From Chitinophaga sp. S165 (lineage in GTDB: Bacteria > Bacteroidota > Bacteroidia > Chitinophagales > Chitinophagaceae): a DNA stretch of 64,000 bases. Made by a program: the position numbers and the translations under genes. Position 1 is the stretch's first letter, and each line of letters opens with the position of its first letter. The stretch covers positions 124,001-188,000 of the forward strand of contig NZ_QGTG01000007.1 in assembly GCF_003182155.1 (NCBI RefSeq), in the 5' to 3' direction. The notes under the pieces were generated by a model, which did not search any database, was not told the DNA's origin, and was given only the letters and a program-made list of their open reading frames with translations. Below are positions 52,006 through 60,292 of this stretch, piece by piece.

Positions 52006-52821
52006 ATGACAAAAAGAGTATTATCCGTTTTATGCGGCATTGTTGCTTTCTCATCTGCTTTTGCTCAAAACAAGAACCTGATCGGTGTAGCACCTTTTAA
52101 AAGTGCTGGTGGTACTGAACATGTATCGGCCATTGAGGACGCAGTATACGATGCTACCCTGAGACTGAGAGGGTTTTCTTTGATGGAGAAGAACAAGCTG
52201 GAGCAGATCAAGACAGGAGTAGGACAGGCTAATCCCGATGCAGGGGCCCTGGCACAGGCAAAATCCTTAGGCGCTCAGTATATCATAACCGGTAATGTAT
52301 TGAAAGCCAACGTAGAAACAAAACCGTCCAATCTCCCGTTAGGGATCACCAATACCAATGTATCTGATCTGCTGTTTGACCTTGCCGTTGTTGATGTGAC
52401 CAGCGGTGAAGAGATCGCGTCTAACAGATTTACCGGTGCCGGCAGGGGAAAGACCGCTTTCGAAGACGCCCTGAAAGGACTGGAGCCTGAGATCGACAAA
52501 TTCGTACGCGATAACCTGAAAAGTGCGGTTTCTATTGCGCAGATAGAGGAAAAAAGCAGCAGTGGCGACGCGATCCGCGTATTGCTCGTTGCGGGCAGTT
52601 TAGCCGGAGTGAAAGAACACGATGAGTTCAGGGTATATGAAATAACCGATCTGACCGTAGATGGCAAGAAAATGCACAGAAAGAAGACTTTAGGTAAGAT
52701 TGCCGTGGCGAAAGTAGAAGATGAGAACTTCTCCGTATGCATCGTTAAAGAAGGTGGTGCTGATATTGCCAAGAAAGTGGAATCCGGCGCAAAGGTGAAA
52801 TGTGAGATCATTACCGAATAA
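52006..52821 (+). CDS. CsgG/LpoB-like secreted protein
   Basis: The 271-residue protein has a Sec signal peptide (MTKRVLSVLCGIVAFSSAFAQ) without a lipobox, then an N-terminal domain of the CsgG/LpoB/TolB-N type: LIGVAPFKSAGG, MEKNKLEQIKTGVGQANPDAGALAQAKSLGAQYIITGNVLKANVE and VVDVTSGEEIASNRFTGAG. The C-terminal 80 residues form a separate beta-domain (LLVAGSLAGVKEHDEFRVYE). No other curli genes are nearby, so a role in curli export is unlikely; an envelope accessory role is more probable. Terminator follows at 52895. Confidence 0.82.
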   Translation: MTKRVLSVLCGIVAFSSAFAQNKNLIGVAPFKSAGGTEHVSAIEDAVYDATLRLRGFSLMEKNKLEQIKTGVGQANPDAGALAQAKSLGAQYIITGNVLKANVETKPSNLPLGITNTNVSDLLFDLAVVDVTSGEEIASNRFTGAGRGKTAFEDALKGLEPEIDKFVRDNLKSAVSIAQIEEKSSSGDAIRVLLVAGSLAGVKEHDEFRVYEITDLTVDGKKMHRKKTLGKIAVAKVEDENFSVCIVKEGGADIAKKVESGAKVKCEIITE

Positions 52822-52894
52822 ACTTCCCGGTAAGGAGAAAAGGTCCTGACAGCAGGACCAATCATCTTCCGATAGCTGTTTTTAAAGATAAAAG

Positions 52895-52932
52895 AAAGGG
52901 CTGCACGATCTGTAGATCGGCAGCCCTTTTTT
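52895..52932. terminator. Bidirectional terminator between the CsgG-like gene and czcA
   Basis: AAAGGGCTGC (52895-52904) pairs with GCAGCCCTTT (52920-52929), and the inner CGATC (52906-52910) with GATCG (52915-52919). U-tracts follow on both strands between the convergent genes. Confidence 0.9.
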
Positions 52933-52961
52933 ATAACCCCTGTCCTTATAATGCTGACCAC

Positions 52962-55900
52962 TTATGCCAGTTCTTCTTCTTTTACCACTTTTTTAGCCGT
53001 TCTGTTCCTTTCTATCCACCAGTACAGGGGAGGTATCAATAAAGGGGCGAAGACCAATGTACTAGTCAATCCGCCGATGATGACCGTTGCTAAAGGCCGT
53101 TGCACATCGGAGCCTATACCGGAAGATGTTGCAGCCGGTATCAGGCCCGCAATGGCAACGATCAGGATGGATAGTAGTGCGCTTAGTTGTTCCCTTGATC
53201 CCGTTAAAACACTTTGTAACAATGTCTGATCAGGCCTTATCCGCAGCCGGTTAAAGGCCGATACCAGCAATACGCCCGCCATTACCGAGATCCCGAAGAT
53301 GCTCACAAAACCCACACCTGCCGATACATTGAAATGGTACCCACGGATGAACAGCGCCACAATACCACCTGCCAGTGCAAAGAAGATACAGCTGACCGTC
53401 ACAAACGTCTGCGGCATGTTGCGGAATAATATGAACAACACGAGGAATACCATGATAATAGTAAGCGGAATAGTAATGGACAACTGTTTGCCGGCACGCT
53501 GCAGGTTCTCGTATTGCCCGCCGTAAATAATGCTGTAACCTTTAGGCACATGCAGCTGCGTATTGATCTTCCTGCGGATCTCATTCACAAAACCTCCCTG
53601 GTCACAGCCACGGATATTGGTACGCACTGTCACCATACGTTTGCTGTTGTAGCGGTAGATGTTCGTTTGACCCTGGACATAAGAGATGTCTGCCAGCTGG
53701 CTCATTGGAATGAGCGCACCTGTGGCGGAAGGTACCTGCAGGTTTTTTACAGACTCAATAGTGCTGCGTTCACCAGGCAGGTAGCGGATCACCATGTCAT
53801 AACGTTTGGTGCCATCGTAGAGGGTAGAAATGGCCTTACCGCCTATTGCAGCTTCTATCATGCTCTGTATATCGCCTACATTGATGCCAAAGCGGGCGGC
53901 ATTCTCCCTGTTTATATTGATGGCTATCTGTTCTGACGGGCCTTCCTGTTCGATATTGACAGACTCAGATCCTTTCGTATGTCTTACAAGATTGGCAATC
54001 GTATCGGCTTTGGCGCGCATCATGGTGAGGTCGTCGCCTACAATGGAAATTGCCAGATCTGCTGCACTACCGGTCACGATCTCCATCACCTGGTCAATAA
54101 TAGGTTGCCCGGAAGAGAATTGTACCGCCGGCATGGCTTTCTCAAGATCATGCCTTATGTTGGTCACCAGTTCCTTTTTAGAAATAGTATCACTCCACAG
54201 TTTATAGTCTTTAAGCCCTACCAGTATCTCGTTACGATTGGATGGGAATGGGTCGGTACCGTCATCATTACGGCCGGCCTGAGTGATCACAAAAGATATC
54301 TGTGGATATTTGGCGATCACTTCCCTGATCTTCGGTGAGTACTTCGCATTCTCCTGGATTGTGATACCCGCCGGGAAGTTGCCCCGAAGGAAGATAGAAC
54401 CTTCATCCAGTTCAGGCAGGAACTCAGAGCCCAGGCTGCCACCCAGTAATACCAGCAGCATCACGATAGAGAAGCCGCCTATGACAGTAGCTTTAGGCCG
54501 TTTCATAACCCGGGCAAGTACACGTGAGTACTGATTGGAGAGGAAGTCGAGCGCGATGTTCCGATGCTCTTTCATCGGCTTGTCCGTATTATCGAAGGCC
54601 TTCTTAAAGGCGAAAGAGATCAGTACCGGTATCAGTGTGAGCGCTGCCAGCATAGAGCCGATCACCGCGAATGCCAGTGTCAGCGCCATAGGAGAGAACA
54701 GCTTTCCTTCCACACGCGTCATGAGCAGGATAGGCATATATGCCAGGATGATGATGGTCACAGAGAAGAAGATCTCACGGCCCACTTCCTGCGATGCACG
54801 CAGCGTCAGTGCAATAATGCCTTTCTTTTTTTCTTCCGGCGAGGCCGTTCTGTATGCCCGTATAAGATGCTCTGCCATCACACAGGCGCCGTCCACAATG
54901 ATCCCGAAGTCAATGGCGCCGAGCGACAATAAATTAGCCGGTATGCCGGTTAGGCGCATCAGTATAAATGCGAACAATAATGAGAACGGAATGGTGAGCG
55001 CTACTACCAGGGCGCTGCGTAAACTACCCAGGAAAAAGATGAGGATGATCACTACGATAGATACGCCTTCGAGTAAGGTATGCCCTACTGTTTCCAGGGA
55101 ATGGTCTATCAGGAAACTGCGGTCATACAATGTGTGCAGGTGTACGCCTTTGGGCAGTTCATTCTGTTCCAGGTCCTGTATGCGGTCTTTCAGTAGTTTT
55201 AATACTTCACTGGGATTCTCATATCTGCGCAGCAGCACGATCCCTTCCACGCCATTGCTCACATTTGTTTTGGTAGCATTTATAGTATAACCCATCACAC
55301 CACTTGGTGGCGGTGGCGCCACTTCTACAGTGGCTACATCCCTGAGATAAACAGGCATTCCGTTAGCAGCTTTCAGTACAATATTGCGGATGTCGTCTTC
55401 TGTTTTTACTGCTCCCAGTCCACGTACTGCAAAGCCTTGTTCACCACGGTTAATGACATTACCACCTGTGTTCTGGTTGTTCTTTTGTACAGCATCTATA
55501 ACATCCTGTAAGGTAAGATCAAACTTACGCAGTTTATCGGGTGCGGTAAGAATATGGAACTGCTTGAGCGGACCGCCAAATGTGGTAATATCGGCAATGC
55601 CAGGCACCTGTAAGAGTGCAGGTTTGATGACCCAGTCCTGCAGATCGCGTATTTCGGTAGGTGTGAAGGTAGGCGGTGCTTCAACCACATAGCGCAGGAT
55701 CTCGCCCACGGCAGTAGTCAGCGGCGCCAATTCGGGTGCTACACCATCCGGCAGTTCTGCCGTAGCCAGTCTTTCATTGACCTGCTGCCGTGCAAAGTAG
55801 TCATCCGTACCATCGGTAAAGGTCAGCTGTACTACACTCAATCCGAAGATGGTACGGCTTCTGCGGTCCAGTACATTGGGCGTATTCTGTAAAGCTCTTT

Positions 55901-56108
55901 CTATCGGAATGGTGACCTGTTGTTCTACTTCTTCTGCTGCACGGCCGGGATATTGTGCAACGATGATCACATTCGTATCGGCAATATCAGGATACGCTTC
56001 TATTTTCAGTTGGGTGAAGCACCAGTAACCGATGCCCATCATACCAAGCCCTATCAGGATGATCACCCATCTGTTTTTAAGCGAGAATATTAAGAGATTG
56101 CGAATCAT
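52962..56108 (-). CDS. czcA: Heavy-metal efflux RND pump, CzcA type
   Basis: The 1048-residue inner-membrane protein is an HME-type RND transporter with the usual 12 helices and two large periplasmic loops. The fourth helix carries IDFGIIVDGACVMAEHL with Asp400 and Asp406; these correspond to the proton-relay pair of CzcA (DFGxxVD), which favours divalent ions (Zn, Co, Cd, Ni) over the CusA (Cu/Ag) type. The opening MIRNLLIFSLKNRWVIILIGL and the RSLFGLSVV-like segment fit. It is the last of three minus-strand genes; the adaptor gene ends 34 nt upstream. Metal specificity is inferred from the motif. Confidence 0.95.
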   Translation of the reverse strand: MIRNLLIFSLKNRWVIILIGLGMMGIGYWCFTQLKIEAYPDIADTNVIIVAQYPGRAAEEVEQQVTIPIERALQNTPNVLDRRSRTIFGLSVVQLTFTDGTDDYFARQQVNERLATAELPDGVAPELAPLTTAVGEILRYVVEAPPTFTPTEIRDLQDWVIKPALLQVPGIADITTFGGPLKQFHILTAPDKLRKFDLTLQDVIDAVQKNNQNTGGNVINRGEQGFAVRGLGAVKTEDDIRNIVLKAANGMPVYLRDVATVEVAPPPPSGVMGYTINATKTNVSNGVEGIVLLRRYENPSEVLKLLKDRIQDLEQNELPKGVHLHTLYDRSFLIDHSLETVGHTLLEGVSIVVIILIFFLGSLRSALVVALTIPFSLLFAFILMRLTGIPANLLSLGAIDFGIIVDGACVMAEHLIRAYRTASPEEKKKGIIALTLRASQEVGREIFFSVTIIILAYMPILLMTRVEGKLFSPMALTLAFAVIGSMLAALTLIPVLISFAFKKAFDNTDKPMKEHRNIALDFLSNQYSRVLARVMKRPKATVIGGFSIVMLLVLLGGSLGSEFLPELDEGSIFLRGNFPAGITIQENAKYSPKIREVIAKYPQISFVITQAGRNDDGTDPFPSNRNEILVGLKDYKLWSDTISKKELVTNIRHDLEKAMPAVQFSSGQPIIDQVMEIVTGSAADLAISIVGDDLTMMRAKADTIANLVRHTKGSESVNIEQEGPSEQIAININRENAARFGINVGDIQSMIEAAIGGKAISTLYDGTKRYDMVIRYLPGERSTIESVKNLQVPSATGALIPMSQLADISYVQGQTNIYRYNSKRMVTVRTNIRGCDQGGFVNEIRRKINTQLHVPKGYSIIYGGQYENLQRAGKQLSITIPLTIIMVFLVLFILFRNMPQTFVTVSCIFFALAGGIVALFIRGYHFNVSAGVGFVSIFGISVMAGVLLVSAFNRLRIRPDQTLLQSVLTGSREQLSALLSILIVAIAGLIPAATSSGIGSDVQRPLATVIIGGLTSTLVFAPLLIPPLYWWIERNRTAKKVVKEEELA

Positions 56109-56142
56109 TGTTAGTATGTTTCAATCAAATGCTGGATTATTG

Positions 56143-57153
56143 TTAATATCCGAAACTCAGTCCTTTCAGTTGCATAACGCCTTTTACTGCTACGTTCTCA
56201 CCGTTCTTCAAACCGCTGTACACTGCAATGCGGTCGCCGATCTGTTGTCCCGTGCGTATTTCTCTTCTCGTAAAAGTGTTGCGTGCTGTTCTTACAAATA
56301 CGTAGCTCTGTCCGTCGGCAGTCACCAAGGCGTCCCTGCTGATGTTGATGCCATTACTTTCTCCCTGTATCTGGAAAGTAACAGTGGCAAACATACCGGC
56401 ACGGATGTCAGTATCTGGTGTGGTGAGGCGGATGCGCAGCTTGATCATGCGGGTAACATCGTCTATCACATCGGCTACATCTTCTACTTTGCCGCTGTAA
56501 GTATTGTCGGGGAATGAAGACAGTACGATGTTGCAGGTCGCGCCTTTCTTTATATTGTTCAGCTGATTTTCCGGAACGTCGCAGATGATATATACAGATC
56601 CCGGAGCTGCAACGCGTAAGGCTTCCGGATCAAAGCCTGCAGCCTTCAATCCTGATTCGTGTTCTATTAATTGTGTTTTCTCGTTGGCGAGATTGGTTTG
56701 TTCAACAGATAGTTCTGATTTTGCTTCAAGGATATCTTTTCCACTGGCAGCGCCATGATCGAAGAGGTCCTGTGTGCGGTCAAGTTCTGTTTTCCTTTGT
56801 GTGATGTTTACATCCCGGATATGATTGATGTTGATCCTGTGCTGGATGAGTTGTGAATAGTCGCTTGTCAGGTCGGGATTGTCAAACAGTACGATGTTCT
56901 GTCCGCCTTCATCAGAACGTAATACTATCGCCGCTACTTTACCCGGTGCGTGCAAGATACCGCTCAGTGTAGAATCGCCCACGGGTTCTACCGAAAAGAA
57001 GTTAGAAGACGCCGTGTCGGGGAACGATATCTGTTGTCCGTTGTTGCTGATAACAGGAGATGGATCGTCTGCAACAACTACGTCCTGTGTTTTGTGTTTA
57101 CATCCTGCAAGCAGGAGAGCGGCGATTAAGAAATATCCGGTAATGCGTTGCAT
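56143..57153 (-). CDS. RND efflux periplasmic adaptor (lipoprotein)
   Basis: The 336-residue membrane fusion protein is a lipoprotein (lipobox LLAGC, Cys about 18). It has the order beta-barrel strand, lipoyl half-motif (about 60-100), a short coiled-coil hairpin (about 115-165, TELDRTQDLFDHGAASGKDILEAKSELSVEQTNLANEK), the second lipoyl half, beta-barrel (GTCNIVLSSFPDNTYSGKVEDVADVID-like, about 215-290) and a membrane-proximal end. It links the CzcA-type pump to the TolC-type channel, whose gene ends 2 nt upstream. The protein is short for the family because the coiled coil is short. Confidence 0.92.
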   Translation of the reverse strand: MQRITGYFLIAALLLAGCKHKTQDVVVADDPSPVISNNGQQISFPDTASSNFFSVEPVGDSTLSGILHAPGKVAAIVLRSDEGGQNIVLFDNPDLTSDYSQLIQHRININHIRDVNITQRKTELDRTQDLFDHGAASGKDILEAKSELSVEQTNLANEKTQLIEHESGLKAAGFDPEALRVAAPGSVYIICDVPENQLNNIKKGATCNIVLSSFPDNTYSGKVEDVADVIDDVTRMIKLRIRLTTPDTDIRAGMFATVTFQIQGESNGINISRDALVTADGQSYVFVRTARNTFTRREIRTGQQIGDRIAVYSGLKNGENVAVKGVMQLKGLSFGY

Positions 57154-57155
57154 AG

Positions 57156-58430
57156 TTATAATTGGTTTATAAGGCCGGTAGCGAATAATAGTTGTAAATA
57201 ACTCTGATAATATGCCTGTAGTGAATCATAATAAAGCAGGCGCGTGTCATACCAGTTACGTTGTGCATCGAGGAAGTCAATGATAGTAGTACCGCCCCGC
57301 AGGTAGGCATACTTGATGTTATCCAGGATCTGTTGTGACTGTTGCAGGATGCCGCTGTATTTCTCCATGTTCTTTTTCTGGAGCTGGTAAGTGTTGTATG
57401 CAGTTACAACTTCTGTTTGCACCTGCCGTTGTGTGGAAGATAATTCCTGCTGCGCCTGTTGCTGAAGGATATGTGCTTTTTTGATCTCACCCTGGTTCCT
57501 GTTAAAGAAAGGCAGGTCTATGGTACCATAGAAACCGATATAAGGCACGGAGTTCTGTGGATTATATATCATGCCCAGTTCAGGTTGTGGTACGGCGAGT
57601 GCCTGCTGATATTTTACGTTGCTGTTCCGCTCATCGATCGTGCTTTTAGCCAATACTACATCTGAGCGGTTCTCCATGGTTTGTGTAATGAGGCTGTCCA
57701 GCGTTACGGTCGGTGTGAGGGTAAGTATCTCACTGGAAGTATCGATGTCCATAGCTGATGTGTTGCCTGTAAGCAGTTGTAGTGTTTGCAGTTCGTTCTG
57801 GTAATCCTGATTGAATTTATTCAGTTGCAGATTATATTGGTCCAGCAACACTTTCGTACGGATCAGGTCTGTTTGTGTGATGACCTGGTCTTTGTAACGA
57901 AGCTCATTGATACGCACCAGCGTATCGAGATTACTTCTGCTGCTATTGAGCAGGGTAAGGCGTTTCTTCAATACCCAGCAATTGATCCAGCTGTTGCCTA
58001 CATTGAGAGAGAGGTTGCGTACATCTTCCTCGTAAGTATCGTTGGCTACTGCTACATCTTTATCGGCTGTTTCAATTTTGTATTTGCGCTGATTAGGCCA
58101 TTGTATGGGCTTTGTTACCTGATACCATACCTGCCTGTTCTGATTGGAAGACCACCTTGTATCGGGTGCAAAATGATCTGAACTGACCAGTTGCACTGTC
58201 TGGTTGTTCAGGATGGGATTAGGCCGCAGCTTTGCGGTGATGACATCTGCCTGTGCGGCGCCGATGTTCATATGTCTGGCCTTCAGTACAGGACTGTTGA
58301 TCCTGGCGGTATCCAGGGCGGCCGGTAATGAGTAGCTGGTTTGGGCGGTAGCAAGGTTCCTGATACAGGATAATGCAAGTATTGCTACAGCCAGGACGAT
58401 CGCTCGTTTCATGAGATACTGTTTGTCCAC
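57156..58430 (-). CDS. TolC-family outer membrane efflux protein, CzcC type
   Basis: The 424-residue protein has a signal peptide (start at 58430 or, better for a signal, the ATG at 58412: MKRAIVLAVAILALSC) and two outer membrane factor repeats with long coiled-coil segments, e.g. LVRINELRYKDQVITQTDLIRTKVLLDQYNLQ. The proline-rich cap region is in FFNRNQGEIKKA. Together with the next two genes it forms a CzcCBA-type complete envelope efflux system in the order channel, adaptor, pump. The promoter lies in 58431-58570, where an inverted repeat is seen at 58522-58537. Confidence 0.93.
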   Translation of the reverse strand: MDKQYLMKRAIVLAVAILALSCIRNLATAQTSYSLPAALDTARINSPVLKARHMNIGAAQADVITAKLRPNPILNNQTVQLVSSDHFAPDTRWSSNQNRQVWYQVTKPIQWPNQRKYKIETADKDVAVANDTYEEDVRNLSLNVGNSWINCWVLKKRLTLLNSSRSNLDTLVRINELRYKDQVITQTDLIRTKVLLDQYNLQLNKFNQDYQNELQTLQLLTGNTSAMDIDTSSEILTLTPTVTLDSLITQTMENRSDVVLAKSTIDERNSNVKYQQALAVPQPELGMIYNPQNSVPYIGFYGTIDLPFFNRNQGEIKKAHILQQQAQQELSSTQRQVQTEVVTAYNTYQLQKKNMEKYSGILQQSQQILDNIKYAYLRGGTTIIDFLDAQRNWYDTRLLYYDSLQAYYQSYLQLLFATGLINQL

Positions 58431-58521
58431 TGATGAATTCAGGACAAAGGTCAGTAACAGTAGCGGCTCCCGGCGCGTTACACATTGATTTTAACCGGTT
58501 TTTAATCAGAATATTAAAACC

Positions 58522-58537
58522 TTTAAGCTGGCTTAAA
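58522..58537. promoter_or_regulatory. Inverted repeat upstream of the metal efflux operon
   Basis: TTTAAGC and GCTTAAA, separated by 2 bp, lie about 92 bp upstream of the channel gene. The dyad is of operator size. The AACCGGTT palindrome at 58493-58500 is a second dyad closer to the gene. No regulator gene is encoded nearby. Confidence 0.3.
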
Positions 58538-58577
58538 ATGGCAGGGAATTGGGGAAATAAGGGAGGGATGGAGGTTT

Positions 58578-58614
58578 GCTGCAGCGTTGTAATGATATAG
58601 CACAACGCTGCAGC
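58578..58614. terminator. Hairpin downstream of xseB
   Basis: Arms 58578-58590 and 58602-58614 are perfectly complementary over 13 bp with an 11-nt loop. It lies 10 nt after the xseB stop. A U-run is missing on the minus strand, so it may be a Rho-independent terminator of weak type or an mRNA end-stabilising hairpin. Confidence 0.6.
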
Positions 58615-58623
58615 TTAAAAAGC

Positions 58624-58830
58624 TTAAAGCGGTTTGTCTTCCATTTGCTGAATAATGTTCTCCACTTCGGCTTCCGTAGCCCGTAAACGGGTCTGACAGA
58701 AGGTGATCAGCTCAGACGCACGTTTCACTCTTGCGGCCAGTATGTCAACAGAAACGGACTCTGTTTCAATCTCTCTTGCTATTTGTTGCAGTTCTTTATA
58801 AGCTGCTTCATATGTTAGGCTCGTATCCAT
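58624..58830 (-). CDS. xseB: Exodeoxyribonuclease VII small subunit
   Basis: The true start is the ATG at 58830, giving 68 residues (MDTSLTYEAAYKELQQIAREIETESVSVDILAARV...); the frame extends upstream only inside xseA. The two-helix pattern with YEAAYKELQQI, the acidic turn ETESVSVD and the second helix ILAARVKRASELITFCQTRL is that of XseB, which binds the coiled-coil tail of XseA. It overlaps the xseA 3' end by 23 nt, so translation is coupled. Confidence 0.93.
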   Translation of the reverse strand: MDTSLTYEAAYKELQQIAREIETESVSVDILAARVKRASELITFCQTRLRATEAEVENIIQQMEDKPL

Positions 58831-60256
58831 CGTTTGTTGTTTTTGAAGTGATTGTAGCGTGTACACCGGCATCGGCCATCTGGACGGTGATCTCATCTCC
58901 GGGGGAGAGTTGTGCAGCGCTGGTAATGATCTGCCCTTTATGCTGCACCATGGCAAAACCTTTCTGCAATAGTGAAGCGGGGCTCATGATACGCACGACC
59001 GTTTCATGATGCAGTAGTTTTTGCTGCTGTTGCTGCAGAAGTTTCCGGGCATATACCTGGATGTCTTTACGGATATGTGACAGCTCCTGTAAGCGGCTGG
59101 CGGTGACCTGACCGGGTTTTGCGAGCAGTTGTCCTGACAGTTGTGCCATAGCAGAACGCTGTCTTAAGAGCATATGCCGTGCGCTTTGCGGGATGGCCTG
59201 CCGGTTGCGTGCCAGTCCTTCCTTATGGCTTGTAAGCAGATCGCGGGACCTGTTCACAATACCCGCATGTAAAGCAGATAACTGTTGTTGTTTGCCTGCC
59301 AGCATCTGTTGCATGCGGATAATGATATGTTGCTGCTGCAAGAGCAATGCCTCTTCAAAGCTGCGGTTGTGCGCGATGATGAGTTCCGCGGCACGTGTGG
59401 GTGTTTTCGTTGCTGTATGCGCCAACATGTCTGTAATCGTCTCGTTCTTATGATGGCCGATGCCTGTGATGACAGGCACAGGGAAACTTGCAACAGCTTT
59501 CCCCAGCGGGAACTGATCGAACAACAGCAGATCTGTTTGTGCACCTCCGCCACGAATGATGACCACCGTGTCGAATTGTTTTCCGGAATCAATGATCGCT
59601 TCCAGTTGCATACATAACTGCGTAGCATTGGCTTCACCCTGCACAGCGGTGAAGTAATTTTCTATATAGAAAATATATCCGTACGCGTTTGATTGAAGCG
59701 TATGCATGAAGTCCTGGTAACCGGCGGAAGAAGCAGAGGAAACAACAGCGATGCGTTGTATGACAGGATTCAGCGTTAGCTGTTTATTGCGTGTAATATA
59801 TCCTTCCGGGGTTTTACGCACAATATCACTACACTCGGTCAGAAGCCGTTGCAGTGTAGCCTGTTTCTGTTGTTCCAGTAATCCGATGGTGAAGCTGGTA
59901 TCAATATCCAGGAGTGAGAGTTTTAATCCGTATACAGGATGGTATTCCACGCCCACCCTGATCAGTACGTGCATGTCGTTACCGAAGCGCTGACCGGTCA
60001 CATTTTCAAACTCTTTGATGCGGGTACTGCCATTGCCCCAGGCATTGGCAGAGATCTTTGCGGTGAGCTGGTGGGTGCGGCCATCTTTTTCAACAAGGTC
60101 GAAGTAGTGATATCCTTTGGCGGGATAGAACGAGTGGCTGGTGATATCGGCCACCAACCAGTAGCTCTGACCCGAAAAAGCGTTCCTGATAGTACCTTGT
60201 ATGCTGGCCGCTAATTGCGATAATGTTATGTAATTTCTTGTATCCAAAGCAGGCAC
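58808..60256 (-). CDS. xseA: Exodeoxyribonuclease VII large subunit
   Basis: The 482-residue protein has an N-terminal OB-fold (about 10-110, YWLVADITSHSFYPAKGYHYFDLVEKDG), the catalytic core (about 120-300, IAVVSSASSAGYQDF, VVIIRGGGAQTDLLLFDQFPLGKAVASFPVPVITGIGHHKNETITD) and a Gln-rich coiled-coil tail. It degrades single-stranded DNA into oligonucleotides with XseB. The frame starts at a GTG (60256) and has no ATG near the N-terminus. A perfect -7 element TACCTTTG covers 60263-60256, overlapping the GTG, so the real start may be the TTG at 60247 or the message may be leaderless. Start is therefore uncertain by a few residues. Confidence 0.95.
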   Translation of the reverse strand: MPALDTRNYITLSQLAASIQGTIRNAFSGQSYWLVADITSHSFYPAKGYHYFDLVEKDGRTHQLTAKISANAWGNGSTRIKEFENVTGQRFGNDMHVLIRVGVEYHPVYGLKLSLLDIDTSFTIGLLEQQKQATLQRLLTECSDIVRKTPEGYITRNKQLTLNPVIQRIAVVSSASSAGYQDFMHTLQSNAYGYIFYIENYFTAVQGEANATQLCMQLEAIIDSGKQFDTVVIIRGGGAQTDLLLFDQFPLGKAVASFPVPVITGIGHHKNETITDMLAHTATKTPTRAAELIIAHNRSFEEALLLQQQHIIIRMQQMLAGKQQQLSALHAGIVNRSRDLLTSHKEGLARNRQAIPQSARHMLLRQRSAMAQLSGQLLAKPGQVTASRLQELSHIRKDIQVYARKLLQQQQQKLLHHETVVRIMSPASLLQKGFAMVQHKGQIITSAAQLSPGDEITVQMADAGVHATITSKTTNDGYEPNI

Positions 60257-60272
60257 AAAGGTACGAAAAAGG

Positions 60273-60290
60273 ACTGCCAGAAAAGGCAGT
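60273..60290 (-). terminator. Terminator of the NADH dehydrogenase gene
   Basis: A stem of ACTGCC/GGCAGT (60273-60278 with 60285-60290) with a 6-nt loop sits 3 nt after the stop and is followed on the minus strand by CCTTTTTCG. The short stem makes it weak. Directly after it comes the xseA -7 element. Confidence 0.6.
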
Positions 60291-60292
60291 TG

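Noticed and set aside
54535..55290. 251-codon frame opposite czcA
   Set aside because: It lies fully inside the czcA coding region in antisense and has Ser/Arg/Met-rich nonsense composition typical of a shadow frame. The same applies to the long frames opposite pheT, dnaB and xseA.
58831..58956. N-terminal extension of XseB
   Set aside because: It overlaps xseA in another frame; the ATG at 58830 gives the usual family length.
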